A stretch of DNA of 22,936 bases, from NCBI GenBank assembly GCA_020723935.1, contig DYHY01000005.1, positions 24,160-47,095 on the forward strand. The letters run 5' to 3'. Under the pieces are notes generated by a model. That model searched no databases and had not been told where the DNA came from. It saw only the letters and a program-made list of their open reading frames with translations. Numbering within the stretch: position 1 is the stretch's first letter; each line of letters begins with the position of its first letter. Position numbers and translations under genes: made by a program. This DNA comes from Candidatus Micrarchaeum sp. (GTDB taxonomy: Archaea > SpSt-1190 > DYHY01). Shown piece by piece: positions 1 through 6,372 of this stretch.

Positions 1-70
1 TCCCAAGGGTTCCCAAGGGTTCCCAAGGGTTCCCAAGGGTTCCCAAGGGTTCCCAAGGGTTCCCACGGGC
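1..70. repeat. 10-bp tandem repeat at the window edge
   Basis: The unit TCCCAAGGGT occurs six times without error (1-60), followed by a degenerate seventh copy, TCCCACGGGC (61-70). The array starts exactly at the first base, so its true length is unknown. It lies upstream of the cytidylate kinase promoter and encodes nothing evident. It may be a genuine minisatellite or an assembly artefact at a contig end. Confidence 0.95.
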
Positions 71-97
71 CCGGATGCAGTTTCCCTTTTGCAAAAC

Positions 98-106
98 GAT
101 TTAAAG
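98..106 (+). promoter_or_regulatory. TATA-like box before cytidylate kinase
   Basis: GATTTAAAG stands out in a G+C-rich context. Its centre is about 38 bases before the ATG at 140, further than the 25-29 seen elsewhere in this window. If used, the transcript would have a leader of roughly ten bases. Confidence 0.4.
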
Positions 107-139
107 ACCACTTCAAAGTAATGACTCTAGGAAAACGGG

Positions 140-734
140 ATGAAGATAGCAATCTCCAGCTTCTCGGGCGCCGGAACGACCACTGCCTGCGACCTCGTCT
201 CCACCAAATTCGGAGGGCCGTTCGTCAACTACACTTTCAGGACGCTTGCGGACGACCTCAAGATCTCCCTTCGCGGAAGTCAGGCGGCGCGCGGAGAAGG
301 ACGACATTTACGACTATCTCACGGACGACAGGCTCATGAAGGCGGCCGCCGCTTCTCGGGGCGGGTTCGTCCTCGGCTCGCGCCTGTCTGTATGGATCGC
401 CCCGGAGTACGACCTCTCTGTGTGGCTGGAAGCCTCGCCGGAAGTGAGGGCGCAGAGGATCTCCAAGCGCGAGAACAGGCTCTACGGCGAGGTGCTCGCG
501 GAGACCATCGGCCGCGACCGGGACGACCTGGCGAGGTACGTGCGCCTCTACGGGATAGACATGCTCGACCACAATTTCGTTGACTTGGATCTGAACGCCG
601 GGGAGATGGATGCTGAGGAAGTGGCCGCGAGGATAATAGAAACCGCGCGTTCGGAGGGGCGCCTCCGGGAGAACCCGAGGCACGCCCCGGTCTACGAGCA
701 CATCTTGGCGATCCTTGGTCCTGGGAAGTATTAA
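140..734 (+). CDS. cmk: Archaeal-type cytidylate kinase, interrupted by a one-base frameshift
   Basis: Phosphorylates CMP/dCMP with ATP in pyrimidine nucleotide metabolism; cytosolic. The N-terminus from ATG 140 (MKIAISSFSGAGTTT) carries a P-loop of the SGxGTTT type typical of the archaeal CMP kinase family. The frame then changes near 265-280. The remainder is read in the frame ending at 734 and has the family's AEKDDIYDYL, SRLSVW, VWLEASPEVRAQRISKRE and RLYGIDMLDHNFVDLDLNA segments. Removing one T from the CCCTTCGCG stretch (about 269-277) restores one reading frame of normal family length, just under 200 residues. The symbol follows the family. The break may be a sequencing error or a real mutation. 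The end overlaps or abuts the TraB-family gene, depending on that gene's start. Confidence 0.8.
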
Positions 735-735
735 G
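728..735 (+). promoter_or_regulatory. Possible TATA-like box for the TraB-family gene
   Basis: GTATTAAG overlaps the stop codon of the cytidylate kinase. It is centred about 31 bases before a TTG at 763 that is in frame with the TraB-family protein, which favours that start. Weak evidence. Confidence 0.3.
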
Positions 736-762
736 AGGCGCCGCGGGCCCCTGCCTTGCGCC

Positions 763-1449
763 TTGGCCGCAGCAGCAACATCAGCAGAAGCGGGGGGAAG
801 ACGCCGCGTCTACATCCTCCCGATATCGCACGTCGCAAGCGAGAGCAGGGCGCGCGTCGCCTGGGCCGTCGAGACCCTCAAGCCGGGCTTCGTCGCGGTG
901 GAGCTGGACCCTCGACGCCTCTTCTTGCTCTTCAACGGCGAGCACCTGCGCGGCAGGCGGGGAGGGATGTGGGATTGGCGCCGGCCGCGCGAATCCATAG
1001 TCGCGCTCACGCTCTCCTTGATCCAGGGCTTCTTCGGCGGGAAGACGGGCCAGACACCAGGCGAGGAATTCCTCGTGGCGATAAGGCTCGCGCAGAAGGG
1101 GAACATCCCGATAGTCCTGATAGACCGCGACGTCTCCATCACGATCTCGCGCCTCTCGTCAGCGATAACCGCCGGGACCCTGCTGAAGTTCCTCAAGGTG
1201 GCGCTCTTCGGGAGGCGGGTCGAGAGGTTCGACCTGAACCGCGTCCCGAGCGAGAGAATCGTGCGCTCCCTCCTGCGCGAACTCAAGGGCGAGTTTCCGA
1301 GGATCTACGCGGCGGTGGTCTCGGAGAGGGACGAGTTCATGGCGGCTAGGCTCGCGGAGCTCCCGGAGGGCAAGTCCGTCCTCGTCGTCGCCGGGGCCGC
1401 CCACATACCGGGCCTTCGCAGGCGCATCCCTTCCTCGACAATCTTATAA
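763..1449 (+). CDS. TraB/PrgY-family protein
   Basis: 228 residues from the TTG at 763. The frame is also open from a TTG at 715, which would add 16 residues and overlap the kinase gene; neither start is certain. It has the conserved TraB/PrgY/GumN (TIKI-like) blocks: SHVASES, VAVELDPRR, an IDRDV block, SERDEFMA and VVAGAAHIPG. The histidine and acidic residues of these blocks suggest a metal-dependent hydrolase-like fold. The bacterial relatives PrgY and TraB limit peptide pheromone signalling, and animal Tiki cleaves Wnt. The archaeal role is not known. Unlike many archaeal homologues it ends soon after the core domain, with no run of C-terminal membrane helices. The next gene encodes a membrane protease, so a shared function in peptide processing is conceivable but unproven. 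Confidence 0.8.
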   Translation: MAAAATSAEAGGRRRVYILPISHVASESRARVAWAVETLKPGFVAVELDPRRLFLLFNGEHLRGRRGGMWDWRRPRESIVALTLSLIQGFFGGKTGQTPGEEFLVAIRLAQKGNIPIVLIDRDVSITISRLSSAITAGTLLKFLKVALFGRRVERFDLNRVPSERIVRSLLRELKGEFPRIYAAVVSERDEFMAARLAELPEGKSVLVVAGAAHIPGLRRRIPSSTIL

Positions 1450-1450
1450 C
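1443..1450 (+). promoter_or_regulatory. TATA-like box for the M50 protease gene
   Basis: CTTATAAC overlaps the TraB-family stop codon. It is centred 27-28 bases before ATG 1474, the spacing expected for a leaderless archaeal transcript. Confidence 0.6.
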
Positions 1451-1473
1451 CGGGCCGCAGGGACGCGGGCACG

Positions 1474-2130
1474 ATGTTCCCGCACGAGCAGGCTGCAAGG
1501 GGGAGGGATTTCCACGTGGGGATCGGGCAGTTCCGGTTCTCCGGGACTGAGCTCCTCCACCTTCTCGTCTCGGCCCTCGTCCTCTCGGCCATCTTCGCCC
1601 TGCCCTTCCCGGTCTGGGGCGCCTTCTCCGACCTCCCGGGCTTCGGGATAACATTCCTCTTCACGTTCCTGATCGTGGGCTCGGCGTTTATGATACACGA
1701 GTCCAGCCACAAGCTCACCGCGCAGTACTACCGCGTCTGGAGCGAGTACCGGATGTGGACGGGCGGCCTGATCTTCGCGCTCCTGATGAAGGTAGCGATC
1801 GGCTTCGCCCTCATAGCTCCGGGGGCGGCATACTATGCGGGCTACCGCAGGCACGGCCCATGGGCGATCCCTCTCACCAAGGCTCAGGTGGGGAGGATCA
1901 GCTGGGCCGGCCCGGTGTCAAACATCGTGCTCGCCGCGACCTTCTTCACCCTTTCCCCCTTCCTCGGGGGGCTCGCGGCGGTCGGGATGAGCATAAACCT
2001 GTCCCTCGCCCTCTTCAACCTGATACCCTTCGGGCCCTTCGACGGCCGGGCGGTCTTCTCCTGGAACTGGAGGGTCTGGCTCGGGACGGTCGCCGCCGTG
2101 GTGGGGCTGCAGTACTTCCTTTTGGCCTGA
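1474..2130 (+). CDS. Site-2-protease-like M50 family membrane metalloprotease
   Basis: 218-residue polytopic membrane protein. A hydrophobic N-terminal part leads to HESSH (75-79), the zinc-binding HExxH of M50 intramembrane proteases. A late hydrophobic segment contains NLIPFGPFDG (182-191), matching the family's NxxPxxPxDG motif that supplies the third metal ligand. WAGPVSN (144-150) corresponds to the usual GPxxN element. The length fits the minimal core without PDZ or CBS domains. Members of this group cut transmembrane segments of regulators or clear membrane peptides; the substrate here is unknown. ATG 1474 was chosen because of the TATA-like box 27-28 bases upstream. The gene is followed by a convergent hypothetical gene whose stop directly abuts it. 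Confidence 0.87.
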   Translation: MFPHEQAARGRDFHVGIGQFRFSGTELLHLLVSALVLSAIFALPFPVWGAFSDLPGFGITFLFTFLIVGSAFMIHESSHKLTAQYYRVWSEYRMWTGGLIFALLMKVAIGFALIAPGAAYYAGYRRHGPWAIPLTKAQVGRISWAGPVSNIVLAATFFTLSPFLGGLAAVGMSINLSLALFNLIPFGPFDGRAVFSWNWRVWLGTVAAVVGLQYFLLA

Positions 2131-2535
2131 TCAGGCGGCGGGCCTCGCGAGCTCAAGGAGCCTCTCGTATACGCGCTCCTTCCTCGCCTCGTCCCCGATG
2201 CCATCGACCGCTTCGATGAGGTATGCCGCAGCCGTGGCCATCACCATGTTCCCGCTCAGCTCCCAGGATTCGTCGCTCCTCCTGACGGCGTCGTTGCGCC
2301 TCCGGTCGTCGGTGAGGAAGGAGACGACCTCGTCCATGTCGGTCGTCACTATCGCGCCCCTCGGGCTTATGTGGTCCTCGACCCTGTACTCCTGTACGCC
2401 CTCGCGCCGGCCTATCCCGACGAACGCCTTCTCGCCCTTCGTGCACTCCTTCGGGACCGCGGCGTAGGAGAGCTGCGCGACCTTGGCGACGTCCGCCGGG
2501 AAGCCGCCCCTGGACTGGATTTTCAAGATCTCCAA
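2131..2535 (-). CDS. Hypothetical protein, probably longer at the N-terminus through a frameshift
   Basis: 134 residues from a TTG at 2535; no family recognised. The C-terminal half (ATAAAYLIEAVDGIGDEARK) looks like a soluble helical protein, and the G/C-rich third codon positions match the neighbours. Upstream, another frame from TTG 2618 to 2523 encodes a basic segment ending GAEIAPDIW, preceded by a Shine-Dalgarno-like GGGAGGAGGG (2629-2638) and a TATA-like box (2661-2669). One base added near 2530 would join the two frames into about 161 residues reading ...DIW-x-ILKIQS.... I therefore infer that the real start is 2618 and that the sequence has a one-base gap. The opposite strand has only shorter, less convincing frames. 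Confidence 0.6.
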   Translation of the reverse strand: MEILKIQSRGGFPADVAKVAQLSYAAVPKECTKGEKAFVGIGRREGVQEYRVEDHISPRGAIVTTDMDEVVSFLTDDRRRNDAVRRSDESWELSGNMVMATAAAYLIEAVDGIGDEARKERVYERLLELARPAA

Positions 2536-2660
2536 ATATCCGGCGCAATCTCTGCCCCCGCGGCGCGCCGCTCCTGCAGGTCCGCCTTCCCACGTCTCCT
2601 GGTCCGCTTCCCGAACAAGGTGATTGAACCCTCCTCCCGAGTGTGCCTATGCCTGCGTTC

Positions 2661-2669
2661 GTTTTAACC
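2661..2669 (-). promoter_or_regulatory. TATA-like box upstream of the minus-strand hypothetical gene
   Basis: On the minus strand this reads GGTTAAAAC. A transcript starting about 27 bases downstream would carry the GGGAGGAGGG element (2629-2638) and then TTG 2618, supporting that codon as the original start of the hypothetical gene. Confidence 0.4.
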
Positions 2670-2740
2670 GTTTTCAGTGCGGGCGCCCGTTTGGACGCCT
2701 CGGGGGCCGCAAAGGAGCTGCCGCGCGGGGCAGTTCAGAA

Positions 2741-2750
2741 CTTTTTTAAA
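2741..2750 (+). promoter_or_regulatory. TATA box for Sec61 beta
   Basis: CTTTTTTAAA, centred 27-28 bases before ATG 2773, in an otherwise very G+C-rich stretch. Spacing suggests a leaderless mRNA and decides the start of the short gene. Confidence 0.65.
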
Positions 2751-2772
2751 CGGCCCCGCGGGCACCCTAGGC

Positions 2773-2931
2773 ATGGCAACGCAGGGGGCTCTCCCGTCCG
2801 GCGGCGGCGGGTTCATGAGGTATTTGGACGACTTCAAGAGCAAGATAGAGCTCACCCCGGAAGCCGTCGTCGTGGCCTGCGGCGTCGTGATCCTCGCCGA
2901 GCTCATCCTGCGCATGGCTTTCAAGCCCTGA
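2773..2931 (+). CDS. Preprotein translocase Sec61 beta subunit (archaeal SecG)
   Basis: 52-residue tail-anchored subunit of the SecYE-beta channel in the cytoplasmic membrane. The N-terminus has the Gly-rich SGGGGFMRYLDD segment typical of archaeal and eukaryotic Sec61 beta. It is followed by SKIELTPEAVVV, the conserved stretch before the membrane anchor, and one transmembrane helix (about 31-49) ending in a short basic tail. The frame is open upstream to 2677, but the extra 32 residues would lie upstream of the promoter and have no family counterpart, so ATG 2773 is preferred. The gene stands alone between a divergent hypothetical gene and an endonuclease IV-like gene that has its own promoter. 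Confidence 0.85.
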   Translation: MATQGALPSGGGGFMRYLDDFKSKIELTPEAVVVACGVVILAELILRMAFKP

Positions 2932-3002
2932 TTAATCCTGCAAGCGGAGGCGCAGGCAATTCTTTCCGTCCGGCAGCGGGCGCGCCGCCGCGCGGACTCA
3001 AT

Positions 3003-3012
3003 AAGCTTAAAT
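3003..3012 (+). promoter_or_regulatory. TATA box for the endonuclease IV-like gene
   Basis: AAGCTTAAAT, centred 28-29 bases before ATG 3036, consistent with leaderless transcription. Confidence 0.6.
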
Positions 3013-3035
3013 GAAGGCCTGCTAGCCCCCGGGAA

Positions 3036-3923
3036 ATGCGAGGCGAGAAACCGCATGCGGCGGGGCCAAGGTTCGGACCTGCGGGCGTCCCCCCCGAATG
3101 CTCCGGCATCCTAGACGCCCTGCCCTTCGTGAAGGGCGAGGGGCTTTCGGCCTTCGAGATGGAGTTCGTCCAGGGAGTCAAGATGGGCCCTGAGCTCGCC
3201 GGGAAAATAGGGAAGCTAGCCGGCGACCTGGAAATCCTCCTCTCGTGCCATGCGCCCTACTGGATAAACTGCTGCGCCCTCGAGGAGGTCAAGATCAACC
3301 GCTCCGTGCACCATCTCAAGGACTGCGTCGACGTCGGGCAGGCCCTGGGCGACCCGAGGTTCGTGATAGTCTTCCATCCGGGGTTCTACTTGGGCCAGAG
3401 CTCCGCCGAATCAGGGAAGAAGGTGATGTCGACGATGCAGCGCGTAGTGGACGTCATCAGGGAGAAGGGCCTGAGGAACGTCGTCCTCGGGATGGAGACG
3501 ACGGGCAAGCAGAGCCAGTTCGGGACCCTTGACGAGATCCTGGGTGTCTGCTCGCAGATGGATTTCTCCGTCCCCGCGGTGGATTTCGCCCACCTGCACG
3601 CGCGCGGCAGGGGCTGCATGAGGACGGAGGACGACTACCTGGCGGTCTTCGAGAAGATAGAGCGGAAGCTCGGTGCCACGGCGGCGAGGGGAGTCCACTG
3701 CCATTTCTCCGAGCTCAACTTCGACCCCGTCAAGGGCAACGAGAGGAACCACGTCCCCATCGGATCGGCTAGCCCCCCGAGCCCCGATTTCATGCCCCTC
3801 GCCAAGGTAATAGTCAAGAACGGCCTCTCGCCCGTGCTGATATGCGAGTCGCCGCTCCAGGACAAGGACGCCCTCAAGATGAAGGCGATTGTGGAGGAGG
3901 CCGACGCTGCGGCGAAGAAATGA
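3036..3923 (+). CDS. Endonuclease IV-like TIM-barrel protein (AP endonuclease family 2)
   Basis: 295 residues, TIM-barrel fold. By family it is a metal-dependent apurinic/apyrimidinic endonuclease in base-excision repair. Candidate metal ligands fall in the expected order: His72 (CHAPYW), His114 (FHPGFY), Glu154 (METTGK), Asp183 and His186 (VDFAH), His223 (HCHFSE), Glu271 (CESP). The region that in E. coli Nfo carries the Asp-x-His pair for the third zinc reads NERNH (235-239), so that site differs. I recall similar sequences in other archaeal members, but AP endonuclease activity should not be taken for granted. ATG 3036 fits the promoter spacing. The stop overlaps the start of the next gene (ATGA at 3920-3923), so the two are probably co-transcribed. 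Confidence 0.82.
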   Translation: MRGEKPHAAGPRFGPAGVPPECSGILDALPFVKGEGLSAFEMEFVQGVKMGPELAGKIGKLAGDLEILLSCHAPYWINCCALEEVKINRSVHHLKDCVDVGQALGDPRFVIVFHPGFYLGQSSAESGKKVMSTMQRVVDVIREKGLRNVVLGMETTGKQSQFGTLDEILGVCSQMDFSVPAVDFAHLHARGRGCMRTEDDYLAVFEKIERKLGATAARGVHCHFSELNFDPVKGNERNHVPIGSASPPSPDFMPLAKVIVKNGLSPVLICESPLQDKDALKMKAIVEEADAAAKK

Positions 3924-4264
3924 AAATACCCTTGAAGAAACTCAGGAGCGGATTTTCGATGCCGGCCCTCGGGGTGGGGATGTGGGGGTTCGGCGGGGAA
4001 GGGGCGGGCTTGATCAATGTCCCGACGAAGGTGGGCGTGCTCCCGGTGAAGATAGTCCTGCCGGACCTTGGCAAGGCCGCTAGCGTCCAGAACTACCTGA
4101 TAACTGAAGAGAAGCCCCTGCGCCTTTCCGTCGTGCTCCTCGCCGACTGGGTGAAATACTTCCTCCGGGCGATTGCCGCGGCGGCGGAGTTCCTTGCCTT
4201 CAGGCGGTACAAGGAGCTGGGCGCCGCTCCCGCAGCAGCCAAGGGCTGGGCGTCGAAGGCCTAG
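3920..4264 (+). CDS. Short protein with an aldo/keto reductase-like N-terminus
   Basis: 114 residues, translationally coupled to the endonuclease IV-like gene through an ATGA overlap. The first 27 residues (MKIPLKKLRSGFSMPALGVG, then MWGFGGE) look like the first strand and loop of aldo/keto reductases. The rest of that enzyme, including its catalytic Asp-Tyr-Lys-His residues, is absent. What follows (LINVPTKVGVLPVKIVLPDL, then a hydrophobic/amphipathic LSVVLLADWVKYFLRAIAAA) is not recognised. It could be the remnant of an internal deletion, a fusion, or a small protein whose resemblance is chance. Codon use matches the neighbours. The stop is 27 bases before the convergent serK-like stop. Confidence 0.5.
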   Translation: MKIPLKKLRSGFSMPALGVGMWGFGGEGAGLINVPTKVGVLPVKIVLPDLGKAASVQNYLITEEKPLRLSVVLLADWVKYFLRAIAAAAEFLAFRRYKELGAAPAAAKGWASKA

Positions 4265-4290
4265 GCCGGATTGGCTTAACCCGGCCTGAC

Positions 4291-4704
4291 CTAGGGGGCA
4301 GCTTCCCCGGCAAGGACGAGCAGCTCCAGAGGTATCCTTGTCCCCCTGATCCTGTTCCCGACGAGGTGCTTCGTGGTCTTCGGCGGGAACACCCTCCCGG
4401 CCAGGGCCGTCTCGACGACGAGCTCCTTTGTCACGGGACGGCTCTTCCTGCGCGCGAGGAGCCTTATTTCCCCGTAGTTGACGACGACCGCGGGGACAGC
4501 CTTGGCGCCTATCCGGCGCAGGGCCTCCGTCCTGTGGTGGCCGTCCAGTATTATCAGGTGCTCGCCCTCGACGATTATGGGCTCCTTCATGACGCCACTC
4601 TCCTCTATGAGCCGGCGTATCTCGCGCACGTGCGGCTCCATCGTCCTCTCGTGGGGCTTTAGCGATCCTATCGGGATGAGCTTCCAGCCCCGCCTCCTAG
4701 GCAA
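4291..4704 (-). CDS. serK: SerK-like free-serine kinase (ParB/SbnI fold), compact form
   Basis: 137 residues from TTG 4704, which overlaps the upstream cysteine synthase-like gene by 8 bases (4697-4704). It has a ParB/sulfiredoxin-like fold. KPHE (16-19), LDGHHR (53-58) and FPPKTTKH (106-113) match, in order, the active-site blocks I recall from Thermococcus kodakarensis SerK, which makes O-phosphoserine from free serine using ADP, and from staphylococcal SbnI. SerK is over 200 residues, so this copy lacks much of the region between the DGHHR and PKTT blocks. The coupling to a cysteine synthase-like gene supports a role in the O-phosphoserine route to cysteine. A DNA-binding or nuclease ParB role is less likely because the PKTTxH block is SerK-specific. 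Nucleotide preference cannot be read from sequence. Confidence 0.72.
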   Translation of the reverse strand: MPRRRGWKLIPIGSLKPHERTMEPHVREIRRLIEESGVMKEPIIVEGEHLIILDGHHRTEALRRIGAKAVPAVVVNYGEIRLLARRKSRPVTKELVVETALAGRVFPPKTTKHLVGNRIRGTRIPLELLVLAGEAAP

Positions 4705-5653
4705 GGCCCTTCCCCTCCAGCCACCCGTCCGAATAGAACTTGGAAAGGTACCTCTCCCCCCTGTCCGGGAGGATGACGACGACCGTCCTCCCCGGGCCCG
4801 CCCGCGCCGCCACCCCCCGCGCGGCGAAGACCGCCGCCCCCGCCGAGCCGCCAGCAAAGATCCCCTCCCCGCGCGCGAGCCTGCGCGCCTCCGCGAACGC
4901 GTCCCTGTCAGAAACTGTCACGATCTCGTCCGTCAGGGAGAAGTCTACGTTCTTCGGGACGAAGTCCATCCCTATCCCCTCGACGAGGTAGAACTTCGCC
5001 TCCCCCTCCTTCCCGGCCCGCCTGTCGGCGAGGATGGAGCCGACGGTGTCGACGGCCACCGCGCGCATCGCCGGGTTCCTCTCCTTGAGGTATCTCGCCG
5101 TCCCGGAGAGAGTCCCTCCCGTCCCCATGCCCGCGACGAGGATGTCCACCTTCCCACCCGTTTCCGTCCATATCTCGGGCCCCGTCGTCCTGTAGTGCGC
5201 GCCCGGGTTCTCCGGGTTGTCGTACTGGAACGGCATAAACCCGCCGCGCTCGGCGGCAAGCCTCCTCGCGACGGAGATGTCGGAGCGCGGGTCATCGGGC
5301 CCGACGCCCGCGGGCGTGACGATCACCTGCGCGCCGAAGGCGCGCAGGAGCGAGACCTTCTCCGCGCTCATCTTGTCCGGAATCACGAACGTGCACTTGT
5401 AGCCCTTCACCGCGGCGGCTATCGCGAGGCCCACGCCGGTGTTCCCGGACGTAGGCTCAATTATCTCCCCGCCGGGCGCAAGCCTGCCGCTCTTCTCGGC
5501 CGCCTCTATCATGGCGAGGCCTATCCTGTCCTTGACCGACCCGCCGGGGTTCATGTATTCCAGCTTCGCCAATATCTCCGCCCCTCCGCTCGGGCCCTTC
5601 AGCCTGACAAGGGGCGTCCGGCCCACAAGTCCGAGTATGCTTTCGTGTATCAT
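4697..5653 (-). CDS. PLP-dependent cysteine synthase / cystathionine beta-synthase-like enzyme
   Basis: 318 residues from ATG 5653; the frame is open for 27 more codons to 5734, including another ATG at 5686. Fold-type II PLP enzyme. The PLP lysine is Lys41 in MNPGGSVKDR, the phosphate loop and substrate site are PTSGNTG (67-73) and GMGTGGT (175-181), and GGSAGA (268-273) sits near the cofactor ring nitrogen. The VEGIGMDFVPKNVD stretch resembles CBS more than classical CysK. No C-terminal CBS regulatory pair is present. By context (overlapping SerK-like gene) the likely reaction is O-phosphoserine + sulfide -> cysteine, but O-acetylserine or homocysteine as partner cannot be excluded. A GGAGGG element lies 12 bases before ATG 5653. 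No convincing TATA box was seen. Confidence 0.82.
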   Translation of the reverse strand: MIHESILGLVGRTPLVRLKGPSGGAEILAKLEYMNPGGSVKDRIGLAMIEAAEKSGRLAPGGEIIEPTSGNTGVGLAIAAAVKGYKCTFVIPDKMSAEKVSLLRAFGAQVIVTPAGVGPDDPRSDISVARRLAAERGGFMPFQYDNPENPGAHYRTTGPEIWTETGGKVDILVAGMGTGGTLSGTARYLKERNPAMRAVAVDTVGSILADRRAGKEGEAKFYLVEGIGMDFVPKNVDFSLTDEIVTVSDRDAFAEARRLARGEGIFAGGSAGAAVFAARGVAARAGPGRTVVVILPDRGERYLSKFYSDGWLEGKGLA

Positions 5654-5866
5654 TTCTTTTGCATTCCCTCCGATCAGTCTACACATGCGAAACGCCGAAA
5701 AAGCGAGAGATGAACGGCAAGCGCTAGAAATCAACGGGACCGATTTTGCCTGGCATCCTGAAAAACAGGGGCTTATGTTCGGCCTTGATGGGACTAGTCA
5801 GCAACAGGCGCAGAGCATCAAGACGCGCGCGTTCCCCATCTTGGTGGTACGTTTTCCGTACTGGAG
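5654..5866. other. Gene-poor spacer at the start of the A/T-rich island
   Basis: Lies between the cysteine synthase-like start and the promoter of the broken protease gene. From about 5740 the composition becomes visibly richer in A+T. I found no tRNA, no inverted repeat and no convincing coding frame on either strand, apart from the possible N-terminal extension of the cysteine synthase-like protein (to 5734). Confidence 0.5.
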
Positions 5867-5876
5867 TTTATTAAGA
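5867..5876 (+). promoter_or_regulatory. TATA-like box of the broken M50-like gene
   Basis: TTTATTAAGA, centred 26-27 bases before ATG 5898, the same spacing as for intact genes in this window. Confidence 0.5.
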
Positions 5877-5897
5877 TTCTGTTACTGTATTTAGTAA

Positions 5898-6372
5898 ATG
5901 GACTTACTTTCGTCTATTGTTCCAAGGGTCGGATTTATTGCAGCATTTCTGGTCTGGTTTGGATATCTACCCCTATTCACGAATTGGCCCATAAAAATGA
6001 AGCAAAAAAGCAGGGCATATCTACCGTAGCGCTTAGGTGCCTTCCCATTATAGGTGGAAACGCTGAATTCTCAGAAAAAGATGAACTCAAGCTCAGAAAA
6101 TTGCCTATCAAGGCACGTTTCCAAATTACACTGGCAGGGATAAAATCCGCGCTGATTATCTTATCGGCACTTCTTGGAGCAGCTTTCCTGTACTTTGCGT
6201 ATCTTTTTTTACTCAGAGCTACCGTTTTCTTGTTCTTCTTTTAGCTGCAGTTTCCCTTGCCCTGTCCGTTACAACCTATGTTAACTTGTTTAATCCGGTT
6301 AAATCTACCAATAACGACATTTACGTATTGCGGAAATTGGTCGGTGACAAAGACGTGTCAGAAAAGCTCTAA
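5898..6372 (+). pseudogene. M50-like membrane metalloprotease broken by two one-base frameshifts
   Basis: Three consecutive frames together encode one protease-like protein. Frame A from ATG 5898 gives a signal/TM start (MDLLSSIVPRVGFIAAFLVW). Frame B gives HELAH (5978-5992), the zinc-binding HExxH, a soluble loop, and a hydrophobic segment (ALIILSALLGAAFLYFAYLF). Frame C gives a second hydrophobic stretch and NLFNPVKSTNNDIYVLRK, which occupies the place of the M50 NP...D motif, then a stop at 6370-6372. Each switch is repaired by adding one base: one in the CCCC run near 5971, one in the run of seven T near 6204-6210. Both sites are homopolymers, so sequencing error is a serious alternative to gene decay. 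The composition is A/T-rich, unlike the neighbours, which suggests transfer. The end overlaps the convergent DUF192 stop. Confidence 0.65.

Noticed and set aside
2616-2680. tRNA-like T-loop string (GTTCAATC on the minus strand)
   Set aside because: The flanking bases do not form a T-stem and no acceptor, D or anticodon arms can be drawn.
4291-4704. SerK-like gene as a ParB partition or nuclease protein
   Set aside because: It shares the ParB-like fold motif but also has the PKTTKH block of serine kinases and overlaps a cysteine synthase-like gene.
4478-5713. Plus-strand frame of 411 codons across the cysteine module
   Set aside because: Pro/Arg-rich shadow opposite the PLP enzyme and SerK-like gene, both of which carry intact catalytic motifs.
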